A stretch of DNA of 64,000 bases, taken from NCBI RefSeq assembly GCF_031127815.1, contig NZ_JARXHY010000004.1:310001-374000 (forward strand), in the 5' to 3' direction. The notes beneath the pieces were generated by a model, which saw nothing but the letters and a program-made list of their open reading frames with translations, was not told the DNA's origin and ran no database searches. Made by a program: the position numbers and the translations under genes. Shown in pieces: positions 19,113 to 26,585 of the stretch. Source of the stretch: Pelagicoccus sp. SDUM812003. GTDB taxonomy: Bacteria > Verrucomicrobiota > Verrucomicrobiia > Opitutales > Opitutaceae. Numbering within the stretch: the first letter of the stretch is position 1; each line of letters begins with the position of its first letter.

Positions 19113-19141
19113 TTGACGAGAGGTATACAGATCAGTCTATT
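19113..19141 (+). promoter_or_regulatory. Sigma70-type promoter of the DsrE-family gene
   Basis: TTGACG at 19113-19118 and TCTATT at 19136-19141 are separated by exactly 17 bases. The expected transcription start, near 19148, is only about 8 bases before the ATG at 19156, so the mRNA would be leaderless or nearly so. The -10 box overlaps operator 2, which would allow direct repression. Confidence 0.6.
19124..19139. promoter_or_regulatory. TetR operator 2 (overlaps -10)
   Basis: TATACAGATCAGTCTA, a palindrome around GATC at 19130-19133. It is an inverted near-copy of operator 1, matching 15 of 17 positions when reversed. It covers the spacer and -10 box of the DsrE-gene promoter, the classic position for a repressor site. 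Confidence 0.65.
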
Positions 19142-19155
19142 TGTGCTCATTGCCT

Positions 19156-19542
19156 ATGAAAACGAAATTGAAGACAGCGATCATTATCCTCACGGATGCG
19201 AAGGATGCGACTCAGGAAGCCCTGACGCGCATGTTGAATGCCCTTGCTATGGCCGACGAGTGCCGTAGGGCGGGGGACGAGTTGGCCATCGCCTTTGTTG
19301 GCTCAGGCACGCGTTGGCCGGCTAAGTTGAGCGAGCTAGGCCACCCGGCCAATGCGATCTACGACCGGTTGCGCCCTCATATCGTGGGAGCGTCGCGGAG
19401 TTGCGCGGTGCGCAATGAAGCGGTGGAAGGGCTGGAGAGCGCGGGGATAGCTCTTGTGGGTGACAATGAGGTCGAGGGAATGGCAGGTGTATTTAGCATC
19501 CGCCGGTATTTGGCCGAGGGCTGGAATGTAGTGACGTTTTAG
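19156..19542 (+). CDS. DsrE/DsrF-like family protein
   Basis: A 128-residue small cytoplasmic protein of the DsrE/YchN fold, a family that includes sulfur-carrier subunits and many uncharacterised members. It starts with TAIIILTDAKDATQEALTRM, the first strand and helix, followed by DELAIAFVGSGTRWP and a Cys in ASRSCAVRN where YchN-like proteins often have a functional cysteine. The ATG at 19156 is chosen because the promoter places transcription start just before it; the alternative TTG at 19141 lies in the -10 box. It is divergent from tetR and followed by a flavin-type oxidase gene, so a role in oxidant or electrophile response is plausible but inferred. Confidence 0.8.
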   Translation: MKTKLKTAIIILTDAKDATQEALTRMLNALAMADECRRAGDELAIAFVGSGTRWPAKLSELGHPANAIYDRLRPHIVGASRSCAVRNEAVEGLESAGIALVGDNEVEGMAGVFSIRRYLAEGWNVVTF

Positions 19543-19570
19543 GAGAAGGGTACGTCTTCCATGATTATCT

Positions 19571-19589
19571 GCCCGCCGTGACGGCGGGC
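19571..19589 (+). terminator. GC-rich hairpin after the DsrE-family gene
   Basis: GCCCGCC and GGCGGGC flank a 5-base loop, 28 bases after the stop codon. There is no T tract, so it may be an attenuator or an mRNA-end hairpin rather than an intrinsic terminator. Confidence 0.45.
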
Positions 19590-19608
19590 TCTAACTGTTG
19601 GGCGCTTT

Positions 19609-20208
19609 ATGAGGAATCAATACAGACGGATATTGCAGACGGAGGCGGTTGAACGAGCCCAGCTCGAAAACTATAGACGGGTCGGTATGGTTCGCGATGA
19701 TGGCGATCGACTGATTGCGATGGGCTTGGCCGAAAGGACGTTTATCGCGGAGCGCGACAGCTTTTATTTGGCGAGTGCAAACGAAAACGGCTGGCCGTAC
19801 GTGCAGCACCGAGGCGGAGCGAAGGGGTTTTTGAAGGTCCTGGATGAGAGGCGGCTGGCCTTTGCGGACTTGGAGGGAAATCGTCAGATGATCAGCGTGG
19901 GCAATGTGTCGGCGAATGATCGGGTGTCGCTGTTTCTTATGGATTATCGAGCTCGCGAGCGGCTGAAGATCATCGGTCGGGCCAAGGTGATTTCGCCTCA
20001 GGATGATCCGGAGCTGGCGTCGTTGCTGGGGCTGGAGCCGGCGGGGCACGGGCGGATTTTCGTGATCGAGGTGGTGGGCTTCGACTGGAATTGCCCGAAG
20101 TTCATCACCCAGCGATTCACTCGGGTGGAAGTGGAGGAGGCGATGCGTCCGCTGCGCCAACGTATCGAGGAGCTGGAAGCTCGGTTGGGGGAACTCAAAA
20201 GCGGATGA
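19609..20208 (+). CDS. Pyridoxamine 5'-phosphate oxidase-like flavoprotein
   Basis: A 199-residue FMN-binding split-barrel (PPOX-class) protein. The barrel is recognisable from FIAERDSFYLASANENGWPY, VQHRGGAKGFLKVLDE and LAFADLEGNRQMISVGNV, which carry the usual FMN-phosphate and ring contacts. The C-terminus ends in a predicted coiled coil (LRQRIEELEARLGEL). It is probably a flavin-dependent oxidoreductase or haem/F420-type binder rather than true PdxH, because the B6-specific C-terminal motif is absent. It lies 66 bases after the DsrE-family gene on the same strand and may be under the same TetR control. Confidence 0.85.
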   Translation: MRNQYRRILQTEAVERAQLENYRRVGMVRDDGDRLIAMGLAERTFIAERDSFYLASANENGWPYVQHRGGAKGFLKVLDERRLAFADLEGNRQMISVGNVSANDRVSLFLMDYRARERLKIIGRAKVISPQDDPELASLLGLEPAGHGRIFVIEVVGFDWNCPKFITQRFTRVEVEEAMRPLRQRIEELEARLGELKSG

Positions 20209-20241
20209 GGAAAGGCGTGGGGCGGCGGCCCCGCCCTACCG

Positions 20242-20976
20242 TTAGGGCATCATGGCCTTGATGGCGAAGGCGATGGCGATGCCGGTGGTGAAGCTGAGCA
20301 GAGTGCCGAGCAGGACGTATTCGGTTTGCTTGCGGTCTTCTTGGGTTTTCTGAAAGCGAAAGACCGATTTGGCGGCGATGAGGAAACCGGCGGCGGCGAG
20401 CTGTCCGGTGATGACGAAGAGCAGCAGCAACAGGCGCTCCAGGTAGCCGATGTAGCGCCCTGCCTTGGCGAAGCCGGTGTTGGACTGCAGCTCGACGGTG
20501 TCGGTGTCGAGCAGCTTGGGGAGTAGTTTGGAAATGAATACGCCGGCGGCTTGAGTCACGGCGATGACTCCGCCGAGGAAGAGCAGGGTGTTGAGGTAGC
20601 CTTCGGGATTGTGAGGCTTCCACCAAGGGGCAAGCATGCCGACGCGGGTCCAGTCAACGGCGCTGACGGCGAAGATGATGGCGAAGTGGGCCAGCTGATC
20701 GACCACGAAGGCCGCGGCGTCGCGCGAGGAATTGGGGGCGAGGCGAAGCTTGAGCAGGTCAATGATGCCGTGGGTGGCGGCGAGCAGGAGAGGAATGCGC
20801 CATTCGCGAAAGTCGCCCAGCAGCAGGTAGGCGCAGAGTCCGGTGATGAGGATATGCAGCAACAGGGTGCCGATGCGTTGCTTGTTGCGGGCGATGGCGT
20901 CCGGTTGCAGGGCGAAGTCGGAGAGGAAGTGGGCCGCTAGCAGAGGAATGAGAAGAGTCAGATCGAAGGAGGGCAC
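20242..20976 (-). CDS. DUF3307 family membrane protein
   Basis: A 244-residue integral membrane protein with about six helices and no known function. Charged residues set inside the helices form the family pattern: H16-x3-D20-x3-Q24, H41, H69-x3-D73 and D93-Q94-x2-H97. Such membrane-buried His and Asp residues suggest a metal site, as in intramembrane metalloenzymes, but no activity is established. It follows the SatD gene by 66 bases on the same strand, a pairing I believe recurs in other bacteria. Confidence 0.85.
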   Translation of the reverse strand: MPSFDLTLLIPLLAAHFLSDFALQPDAIARNKQRIGTLLLHILITGLCAYLLLGDFREWRIPLLLAATHGIIDLLKLRLAPNSSRDAAAFVVDQLAHFAIIFAVSAVDWTRVGMLAPWWKPHNPEGYLNTLLFLGGVIAVTQAAGVFISKLLPKLLDTDTVELQSNTGFAKAGRYIGYLERLLLLLFVITGQLAAAGFLIAAKSVFRFQKTQEDRKQTEYVLLGTLLSFTTGIAIAFAIKAMMP

Positions 20977-21042
20977 GGGAGGATGGTGAGTTCTGAAGGC
21001 CGAGGGGTGAATGCTTTTTTTTGGAAAATCTTGGCTGCCGGT

Positions 21043-21684
21043 CTAGTCGCCGACCTCGGCGAGGAGGTCGCGGAGTCCGTGTTCGATGGACGAAAGGGCG
21101 TCCTGGATGAGGGGCCATTTGGCGGCGGCGAGGTGTTTGCCGAAGGCTTGGGGGGAAATGGGAGGGGAGACCTTTTGCGCCAGTTCGTAGTTGGGCAGAT
21201 CGAGATGGGCCAGAGCGACAGCGAGGGCCTGTTTGCCCGTCCATTCCGCGACCAATCCATCGAGCAGGGCGACCGCGGCCTGGAGAAGGTGTTGGTCTTT
21301 TTTGTGAAAACCTTCGCTGAGTTGGATGCTGATGCGGCGATCGTCTGGCATGTCCTTGAGGGCTCGGCCGGAGAGCACGAAGGCTTCGCCCTGAGAGAGG
21401 GAGATTTTCTCCGTCACCAAGCTGTCATAGCCGCCCACCCCGATCGAGATGCGTGTCTCTATGCCGTGGTGCCCGAGCAGGTAGGCCCGCATGGCGACGG
21501 CCAGCGAGAGGGCGGAATGGGGCGGGTGACAAGTGGTTTGCCAGCTGTCGCCTCCGAAGACTTCGAGAGAGGTCGAGAGACCAGCGAGCCCGGCCGCCCC
21601 AGCCAGATGGCTCGGCAACGCCTCCAGCAGAGACGCCTCGAGGGTTTGCGAGCTGACGATATCGCCCGTGAGAACGGAAATCAT
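21043..21684 (-). CDS. SatD family protein
   Basis: A 213-residue cytoplasmic protein of the SatD family, with no established biochemical role. It opens with MISVLTGDIVSS, then has GGDSWQTT near residue 45 and RISIGVGGYDSL near residue 79. The spacing of two Asp-bearing turns and a glycine-rich strand recalls class III cyclase and GGDEF-type nucleotide-binding folds; this is my inference. The C-terminal third is helical and may bind DNA. The start at 21684 matches the family N-terminus, without a ribosome-binding site. It is the first gene of a pair with DUF3307, and regularly spaced AT-rich repeats lie directly upstream. Confidence 0.82.
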   Translation of the reverse strand: MISVLTGDIVSSQTLEASLLEALPSHLAGAAGLAGLSTSLEVFGGDSWQTTCHPPHSALSLAVAMRAYLLGHHGIETRISIGVGGYDSLVTEKISLSQGEAFVLSGRALKDMPDDRRISIQLSEGFHKKDQHLLQAAVALLDGLVAEWTGKQALAVALAHLDLPNYELAQKVSPPISPQAFGKHLAAAKWPLIQDALSSIEHGLRDLLAEVGD

Positions 21685-21693
21685 GAATAAATG

Positions 21694-21763
21694 TAAAAAG
21701 GTTTATTTTATAAAAGTAAACATAAAAAGGTTTAATTTAGATTTATAACCTAAAAGAGGTTTA
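21694..21763. promoter_or_regulatory. Three AGGTTTA motifs at exact 29-bp spacing (putative operator array)
   Basis: AGGTTTA occurs at 21699-21705, 21728-21734 and 21757-21763, each 29 bases from the next. The first two are extended to TAAAAAGGTTTA, and each is followed ~11 bases later by an inverted partner (TAAACAT, TAACCT). The block is strikingly AT-rich against its surroundings. It lies just upstream of the SatD gene start (21684) and about 105 bases before riboflavin synthase on the other strand, so it could control either. I know of no named regulator for it. Confidence 0.6.
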
Positions 21764-21868
21764 TGTGAGTCTCCATGTGTCGGCACGTCGAGAGGCGAAG
21801 GCGTTTTCGGGGGCGACGATCTTTGGCTTTGCAAGTGTTCGGGGGCTGGTCATGGTTGCGATTCGCAT

Positions 21869-22462
21869 ATGTTTACCGGAATTGTTGAGGAAAAAGGGCG
21901 GGTGGTTTCGCTCGAAGAGCTGGAAGGTTCGTGGCGCTACACGGTGGCGGTCGAAACGGTCTCGGAGGGCTTGTCGATTGGCGATAGTCTGGCGACCAAT
22001 GGGGTTTGCCTGACCGTGGTGGAAGTGGGCGATGGCACGCTTTCCTTCGACGTTCTGGAGGAGACGCGACGGGTGACCAACCTGCGCTTTCTGGAAACGG
22101 GAGGCACGGTGAACTTGGAGCGCAGCCTGCGTTTCGATGGCCGCATCGGCGGGCATTTCGTGTCCGGCCACGTGGATTGCACCGGCGTGATCAAGACCCT
22201 GCGGCCGGAGGGCAAGGATGTGTTGCTGCAGATCGAGATCCCGGAAGGCTTTGAGCATTATGTGGTCTACAAGGGCTGCATCGCTATCGATGGCATGTCG
22301 CTGACCATCGCCAAGGAGGAAGGGCGGCTGATAACCATCTGGCTGATCCCGCACACCATGGAGGTCACGACGATTGGCGAACGCAAGGCGGGCGACTTGG
22401 TAAACCTGGAGTTCGATCTGATCGCCAAGTATACGGAAAAGATCGTGGCTCAGCGGGGTTGA
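21869..22462 (+). CDS. ribE: Riboflavin synthase (alpha subunit)
   Basis: A 197-residue cytoplasmic enzyme that dismutates two 6,7-dimethyl-8-ribityllumazine molecules to riboflavin. It starts with the invariant MFTGIVEEKG. The two similar lumazine-binding barrels are clear: NGVCLTVVEV and GGHFVSGHVDCTG in the first half, and AIDGMSLTIA with FDLIAKYTEK in the second. The length is normal. No other riboflavin gene is nearby and no FMN riboswitch is visible in the 180 bases upstream, although a repeat array lies there. Confidence 0.96.
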   Translation: MFTGIVEEKGRVVSLEELEGSWRYTVAVETVSEGLSIGDSLATNGVCLTVVEVGDGTLSFDVLEETRRVTNLRFLETGGTVNLERSLRFDGRIGGHFVSGHVDCTGVIKTLRPEGKDVLLQIEIPEGFEHYVVYKGCIAIDGMSLTIAKEEGRLITIWLIPHTMEVTTIGERKAGDLVNLEFDLIAKYTEKIVAQRG

Positions 22463-22584
22463 GTCGCGTGAGAATTTGGAACCACTACCGAGGAATGGAG
22501 TGACGACACTCGAGCGTAGCGAAGACAATGGGCGCAGATAGGCGCGGATGTTCTTTTGGGTGATTGATTGCAGGATAGGAGCGT

Positions 22585-23505
22585 ATGAAAGCGGAAGTTG
22601 AGGCCTTGGTCGACGAGTTGAAACGGTTGCGAAAGGCGGGCGTGTCTCGGGTAAACGTATCCGAGGACGCGATACGCGCTCTTAAGCAGTTCGCCAAGGC
22701 TCCGCAGCTGGACGAAGCGACACGTACCCAAGTTTTGGAGTCGATCCCCGAGCAGGTGCGTTCCGCCAACGCGTCGGACTTCGACGAGGTGTTCAAGGCG
22801 TCGAAAACTGAAGTCAAAAAGAAGGCGGTTCGAGCGGGACAGGGAGCCAAGCTGCCGCGCCCGCCGAGCGTGACCTTGCCCGAGGGCGATAAGAAGACCC
22901 GCTGGGAGGCCTTGCGGGATATGGTGCTGAATTGCCGCGTGTGCAACCAGCACGTGAAGCCCGGCAAGAAAGTGGTCTTCGGGGTGGGCAACATCGACGC
23001 GGATATCTTTTTCTGCGGCGAGGCTCCGGGGGCGGACGAGGAAATCCAAGGCGAGCCATTCGTGGGCAAGGCGGGGCAGCTGCTGACCAAGATGATCCAA
23101 GCCATGGGGCTACAGCGAGAGGACGTCTATATCGGCAACATCATGAACTGGCGTCCGGAGATGCCCACGCCGACCGGCAATCGTCCCCCCACGCTGGAGG
23201 AGATGAATTTCTGCCTGCCTTACTTGAAAGCTCAAGTGGCGGTGGTGCAGCCCAAGCTCATCGTGGCCTTGGGGGCCACCGCGGTGAAGGGCTTGCTGGG
23301 GGCGGACTCGTTTCGCAGTCTTCGCGACGTGAAAGGGCAGTGGCAGGAGTTCGAGGGCGTGCCGGTGATGCCGACCTACCATCCTTCGTATTTGCTGCGC
23401 AATGACACCAAGCGCGACAAGCGGGCCGCTTGGGAGGATTGGCTGAAGGTGATGGAGAAGGCAGGCTTGCCGATCAGCGAGCGTCAGCAGGGATTTTTCC
23501 TGTAG
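22585..23505 (+). CDS. Family 4-type uracil-DNA glycosylase
   Basis: A 306-residue DNA repair enzyme removing uracil from DNA. The catalytic core starts near residue 105; the ~100 residues before it are charged and helical and not part of the usual enzyme. Core motifs are [20 protein letters not shown] (motif 1, residues 145-164), [10 protein letters not shown] and [11 protein letters not shown] (the uracil/DNA loop). Family 4 enzymes carry a [4Fe-4S] cluster on four Cys. Here C117 and C120 (NCRVCNQH) and C210 (NFCLPYL) are present, but the expected Cys before RP is W189 (NIMNWRPE). The same Trp occurs, as I recall, in an alphaproteobacterial subgroup. Cluster content therefore needs care. 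Confidence 0.87.
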   Translation: MKAEVEALVDELKRLRKAGVSRVNVSEDAIRALKQFAKAPQLDEATRTQVLESIPEQVRSANASDFDEVFKASKTEVKKKAVRAGQGAKLPRPPSVTLPEGDKKTRWEALRDMVLNCRVCNQHVKPGKKVVFGVGNIDADIFFCGEAPGADEEIQGEPFVGKAGQLLTKMIQAMGLQREDVYIGNIMNWRPEMPTPTGNRPPTLEEMNFCLPYLKAQVAVVQPKLIVALGATAVKGLLGADSFRSLRDVKGQWQEFEGVPVMPTYHPSYLLRNDTKRDKRAAWEDWLKVMEKAGLPISERQQGFFL

Positions 23506-23529
23506 GGAAGATTTGGTGACGCGGACTCC

Positions 23530-24474
23530 TTAGTTGTCGCCCGCGGTGTCTGAGTCTTTCCAGCTCGCGAGTTGAAGCGAGTTATGGATGGGGACGAAAG
23601 CCTTGTCGGGAGATTTGTCTTCGCTCTGATCGTAGGAGCTACTTGCTGGGCGGGCGAAGATCCGGTCTATGAAAGCTCCTTTTGAGCCGATCGCTCCAGA
23701 GGCGTTTTCGTGGGATAGAGCGAGCTCGGACTGTTGGCGTTTCGCCTCTTCCTTAAGCTCCTGTTTTTGCTTCAGGAGCTGGACGATGTACTCCATGGCA
23801 GCTTCGAATTCCTCGGGGCTGAGCACGCCGTCCCGATCCATGTCGAAGCGTTCGAAGATCAGTTCCAGCTCGATTTTCGGAAGCTCCTCCGATTCGAACA
23901 GGCTCGTGAATTCCTTGAGTTCTACCTTCCCGTCATTGAGGGCTTCCGAAATATTGCGTTCATGGGCGTGCGGATGCTCGAACTCGGCGTTTGTGAGGAT
24001 GCCGTCGTTGTTGGTGTCGAATTGTCGTGCGTCGGTAGTTGCGTTTCCGCGAGTTTGTTCGGTGAAGACGTACTCGGTCGAAGCATTCGAAGTCGACGGC
24101 GTATCGGCAAAGCGAACGTAAAAGGAATCGGCATCGAAGGACTCTCTCTGTTCGTGGGCGCTCATGCGGGCGTCTAGTCTCATCAGCGCGAACTGCTGGA
24201 TCTGGTTTCGGCCTTCCCAGCTGATATTGTGTTTTAGGAGCGCTTGGCTCTTGGGCATGGCTTTTTCACGGATCGCTTGGGTGTCGGATTGGCGGCTGGA
24301 GGCGGCCAGTCCGGTATCGGTATAGCCTTGGCTCGTGGAGCTTGCCAGCTCGAGGGCCGCTTCAAACGCTTGTTCGCCGTCTTGCGCTTCGTCTTGGACA
24401 GTGGAACGCTTTTCGTAGTCGCTACTCTGAGAGCGGGCGAAGTCGAGTTTCGGAGATTCCTCTATGGTTTGCAT
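23530..24474 (-). CDS. EF-hand domain protein, no export signal
   Basis: A 314-residue hydrophilic protein with no signal peptide or membrane helix, so apparently cytoplasmic. One canonical EF-hand loop, FDMDRDGVLSPEEF, is near residue 215, and a second, FDTNNDGILTNAEF, is near residue 155. Between them a degenerate loop (NDGKVELKEF) may be a third. The N-terminal 120 residues and the C-terminal 60 residues are rich in Ser, Gln and charged residues, with a Lys/Glu/Gln helix (LLKQKQELKEEAKR) after the last EF-hand. The protein is likely to bind calcium; its role is unknown. Minus strand, convergent with the glycosylase gene at only 24 bases. Confidence 0.75.
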   Translation of the reverse strand: MQTIEESPKLDFARSQSSDYEKRSTVQDEAQDGEQAFEAALELASSTSQGYTDTGLAASSRQSDTQAIREKAMPKSQALLKHNISWEGRNQIQQFALMRLDARMSAHEQRESFDADSFYVRFADTPSTSNASTEYVFTEQTRGNATTDARQFDTNNDGILTNAEFEHPHAHERNISEALNDGKVELKEFTSLFESEELPKIELELIFERFDMDRDGVLSPEEFEAAMEYIVQLLKQKQELKEEAKRQQSELALSHENASGAIGSKGAFIDRIFARPASSSYDQSEDKSPDKAFVPIHNSLQLASWKDSDTAGDN

Positions 24475-24564
24475 ATCGCTTTGCTTCTAGGCAATTGTTG
24501 CAGTCGAGCCTGGGGTGGGGCTTACGTAGCAGTGCAAGTACCATGGTCGACAAAGCGGTTTCAT

Positions 24565-24585
24565 TCATCGGTTTTTTACCGATGA
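24565..24585. other. Perfect 8-bp hairpin between xylanase and EF-hand genes
   Basis: TCATCGGT and ACCGATGA flank a five-T loop. It lies 31 bases after the xylanase stop and about 90 bases before the EF-hand gene start, both on the minus strand. There is no U tract after the stem on the minus strand, so it may be a terminator helped by Rho, an mRNA-end structure or an operator. Confidence 0.45.
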
Positions 24586-24615
24586 GCAAGGGGCGATGCG
24601 GTGCGAGCGTCGCGT

Positions 24616-26433
24616 CTAGGATGCGCTCGGTTCGGAGAGGGTGACGCGGAAGAAGCCCGTAATATTGGAAAACGTGAGCGTGTGCATGGCCTGGCCGTTA
24701 GATTGTGTGGACGAATTTAGGTCGAGCTGAGGAGTGGGGACTACGTCGGGCCATGCGAGCTCGTTTATGTCTGTCCAAGTCTGCATGTCAGGCGAGTACT
24801 CGATCAGCACTTCGACGCCTTGAGCTCTAGAGGGGAAGGTGAGAGTGAGCGGGCTGCCGTCGCTTTGTCTGATGATTGGGTAGCGAGCGGTGCTATCGAT
24901 GGCTAGGGGGTCTGTTCCGGTGAGATACTCCTGAAGATTGTTGCGTCCGTCCTGGTCGGGATCGGCGGTTCGGGCGGTGTCGGCGAAATCCCACTCGATG
25001 AAGTCGACCCAAGCGTCGTAGGTGGTGGCGTCTGCGGCCTCGGCGGCGAAGGTGACGGTGAGGGTTTGGGCGTCGTCGAGAGAGACGATCTGTTCCTTGG
25101 TTTCGCCGTCGAAGGTGACGGTGATCCGGTGGGTGCCTTTGAAGGTGTTGGCGGTATAGTCGCCGTTCGCCGACGAGCTGCCGCTATGATCTTCCCACCA
25201 ATCGCCGAGAACCCTGTCGATGTAGAGCTGGCCGGTCTCCTTGAGCACGGGTTCCTGGTGGATGCGGTTGCGGTCGGTGCTGCCCTCGGCGAGGTTGTCG
25301 TACATGATGGCGTTGCCGCGCCAGTGCCGGAAATCGTCGAGGCCCCAGATGGTGATGCCGTCGACGGAAGGGTGCTCGAAGGCGGCGGACATCACGGCGT
25401 CGGTCTGAGCGACTTGTTCTTCCATGGTGGCGTTGGTCCAGGGAACCCAGCTGGCGTTGTGGATCTCGTTTTTGACCGCCATGTCCAGCTCGGTGATTTC
25501 GATGCGCAGTCCTGGGAGGCCGTTGGGGTGGTTTTCGGTGGGAGCCATATCCGCCGCGAGCAGATCGAGGCGACGGGTGATCACTTCCCTGGAGATATTC
25601 GGGTGGTCGATATGGGCCTGGAGTCCGATGCCATCCATCTGGCCGCCAGCGTCGCGCACGGCGTCGATGAAGGCCTTGTAGGCCTTCACCTGGTTGTCGG
25701 TGTTGCTCCAGTCGTTGAGGATATTGAAGTCGTTGATGAAGAGGATGGCGTTGGGATCCGCTTCTTTGGCCTTGTTGAACCAGCGGGCGACTTCGGCGGC
25801 CTGGGCGGCCATGTCGTCCGGCGAGGCGATCTTGTCGATTAGGAGTTCGGGGACGTTGAAGTGCTCGTTGTAGAGGTCGTAGTTGTCGATGCCGGAGTCC
25901 TTGAAGGTGGTGTGGTAGTCGAAGACGTGGTTGAGGATCTGCTCGCTGATGTAGGCTCCGTCATCGGAACTCCGCACGCGGTCGGGGACCTGATACTCGG
26001 CTCCCCAGACGGTGACGTGTCCGCGCAGGCGGAGGTTGTCGGGACCGTCGAAGGCGTTGAAGGTTTGGGGCAGGGCGGCGAGGGCTTGGTTTACTTCATC
26101 AGTGCGGGCCTCGTAATAGGTCCACTTCATGATGTTTCCATAGGTGGTGGAATTGAAGTACTTCTGAAGCTGGGTGACGGTGAACTCGTCGTAGTCGTTC
26201 GAGGATGGGTTGATGTCGTCGTACTCCACGGCGCAGCCGAAGCGGAAGGCGTGGTTGAGCATCTCGATCTCTACGGTGGCGCCTTCGAGGGGCGTGCCGG
26301 AGCCGGTCTGCACCTGCACGGTGAGGTCTGCTTTGCGGTGCGAGATGTCCTGAGCGGACAGGCTGCTGCTGGCGATAGCCGCAATGGCTAGAAAGGCGGT
26401 TGCGGCGGCGAAACGGGTAGCGGTTTTCGTCAT
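24616..26433 (-). CDS. Secreted endo-1,4-beta-xylanase, GH10
   Basis: A 605-residue exported glycoside hydrolase that should cut the xylan backbone. The signal peptide (MTKTATRFAAATAFLAIAAI, cut near LSAQD) is clear. A short beta domain (~30-60) precedes the GH10 barrel (~60-420). The acid/base Glu is in NYDLYNEHF and the nucleophile Glu in RIEITELDM, the standard GH10 pair; GHVTVWG and GITIWGLDDFRHW supply subsite residues. A beta-sandwich (~435-480) follows, then a calcium-type motif, DPDQDGRNNLQEYLTGTDPL, and a C-terminal beta module (VEVLIEYSPDMQTW, ITGFFRVTL) typical of secreted Verrucomicrobiota proteins. It stands alone, outside any polysaccharide-utilisation cluster. Confidence 0.92.
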   Translation of the reverse strand: MTKTATRFAAATAFLAIAAIASSSLSAQDISHRKADLTVQVQTGSGTPLEGATVEIEMLNHAFRFGCAVEYDDINPSSNDYDEFTVTQLQKYFNSTTYGNIMKWTYYEARTDEVNQALAALPQTFNAFDGPDNLRLRGHVTVWGAEYQVPDRVRSSDDGAYISEQILNHVFDYHTTFKDSGIDNYDLYNEHFNVPELLIDKIASPDDMAAQAAEVARWFNKAKEADPNAILFINDFNILNDWSNTDNQVKAYKAFIDAVRDAGGQMDGIGLQAHIDHPNISREVITRRLDLLAADMAPTENHPNGLPGLRIEITELDMAVKNEIHNASWVPWTNATMEEQVAQTDAVMSAAFEHPSVDGITIWGLDDFRHWRGNAIMYDNLAEGSTDRNRIHQEPVLKETGQLYIDRVLGDWWEDHSGSSSANGDYTANTFKGTHRITVTFDGETKEQIVSLDDAQTLTVTFAAEAADATTYDAWVDFIEWDFADTARTADPDQDGRNNLQEYLTGTDPLAIDSTARYPIIRQSDGSPLTLTFPSRAQGVEVLIEYSPDMQTWTDINELAWPDVVPTPQLDLNSSTQSNGQAMHTLTFSNITGFFRVTLSEPSAS

Positions 26434-26585
26434 GTTTGTTTGGGGGGAGTTGCGAGCAGTGAACCGGGCAGGTCAACGCCATGCAACGCGATCGTATTTG
26501 CGCGTTCGAAAAGCGCGTGGGACGCCTTTTGCGGTAGGGCGGCTACGAGGTAGGGTGTCGCTTGGCAGGCGACCGATCGTGGGTC

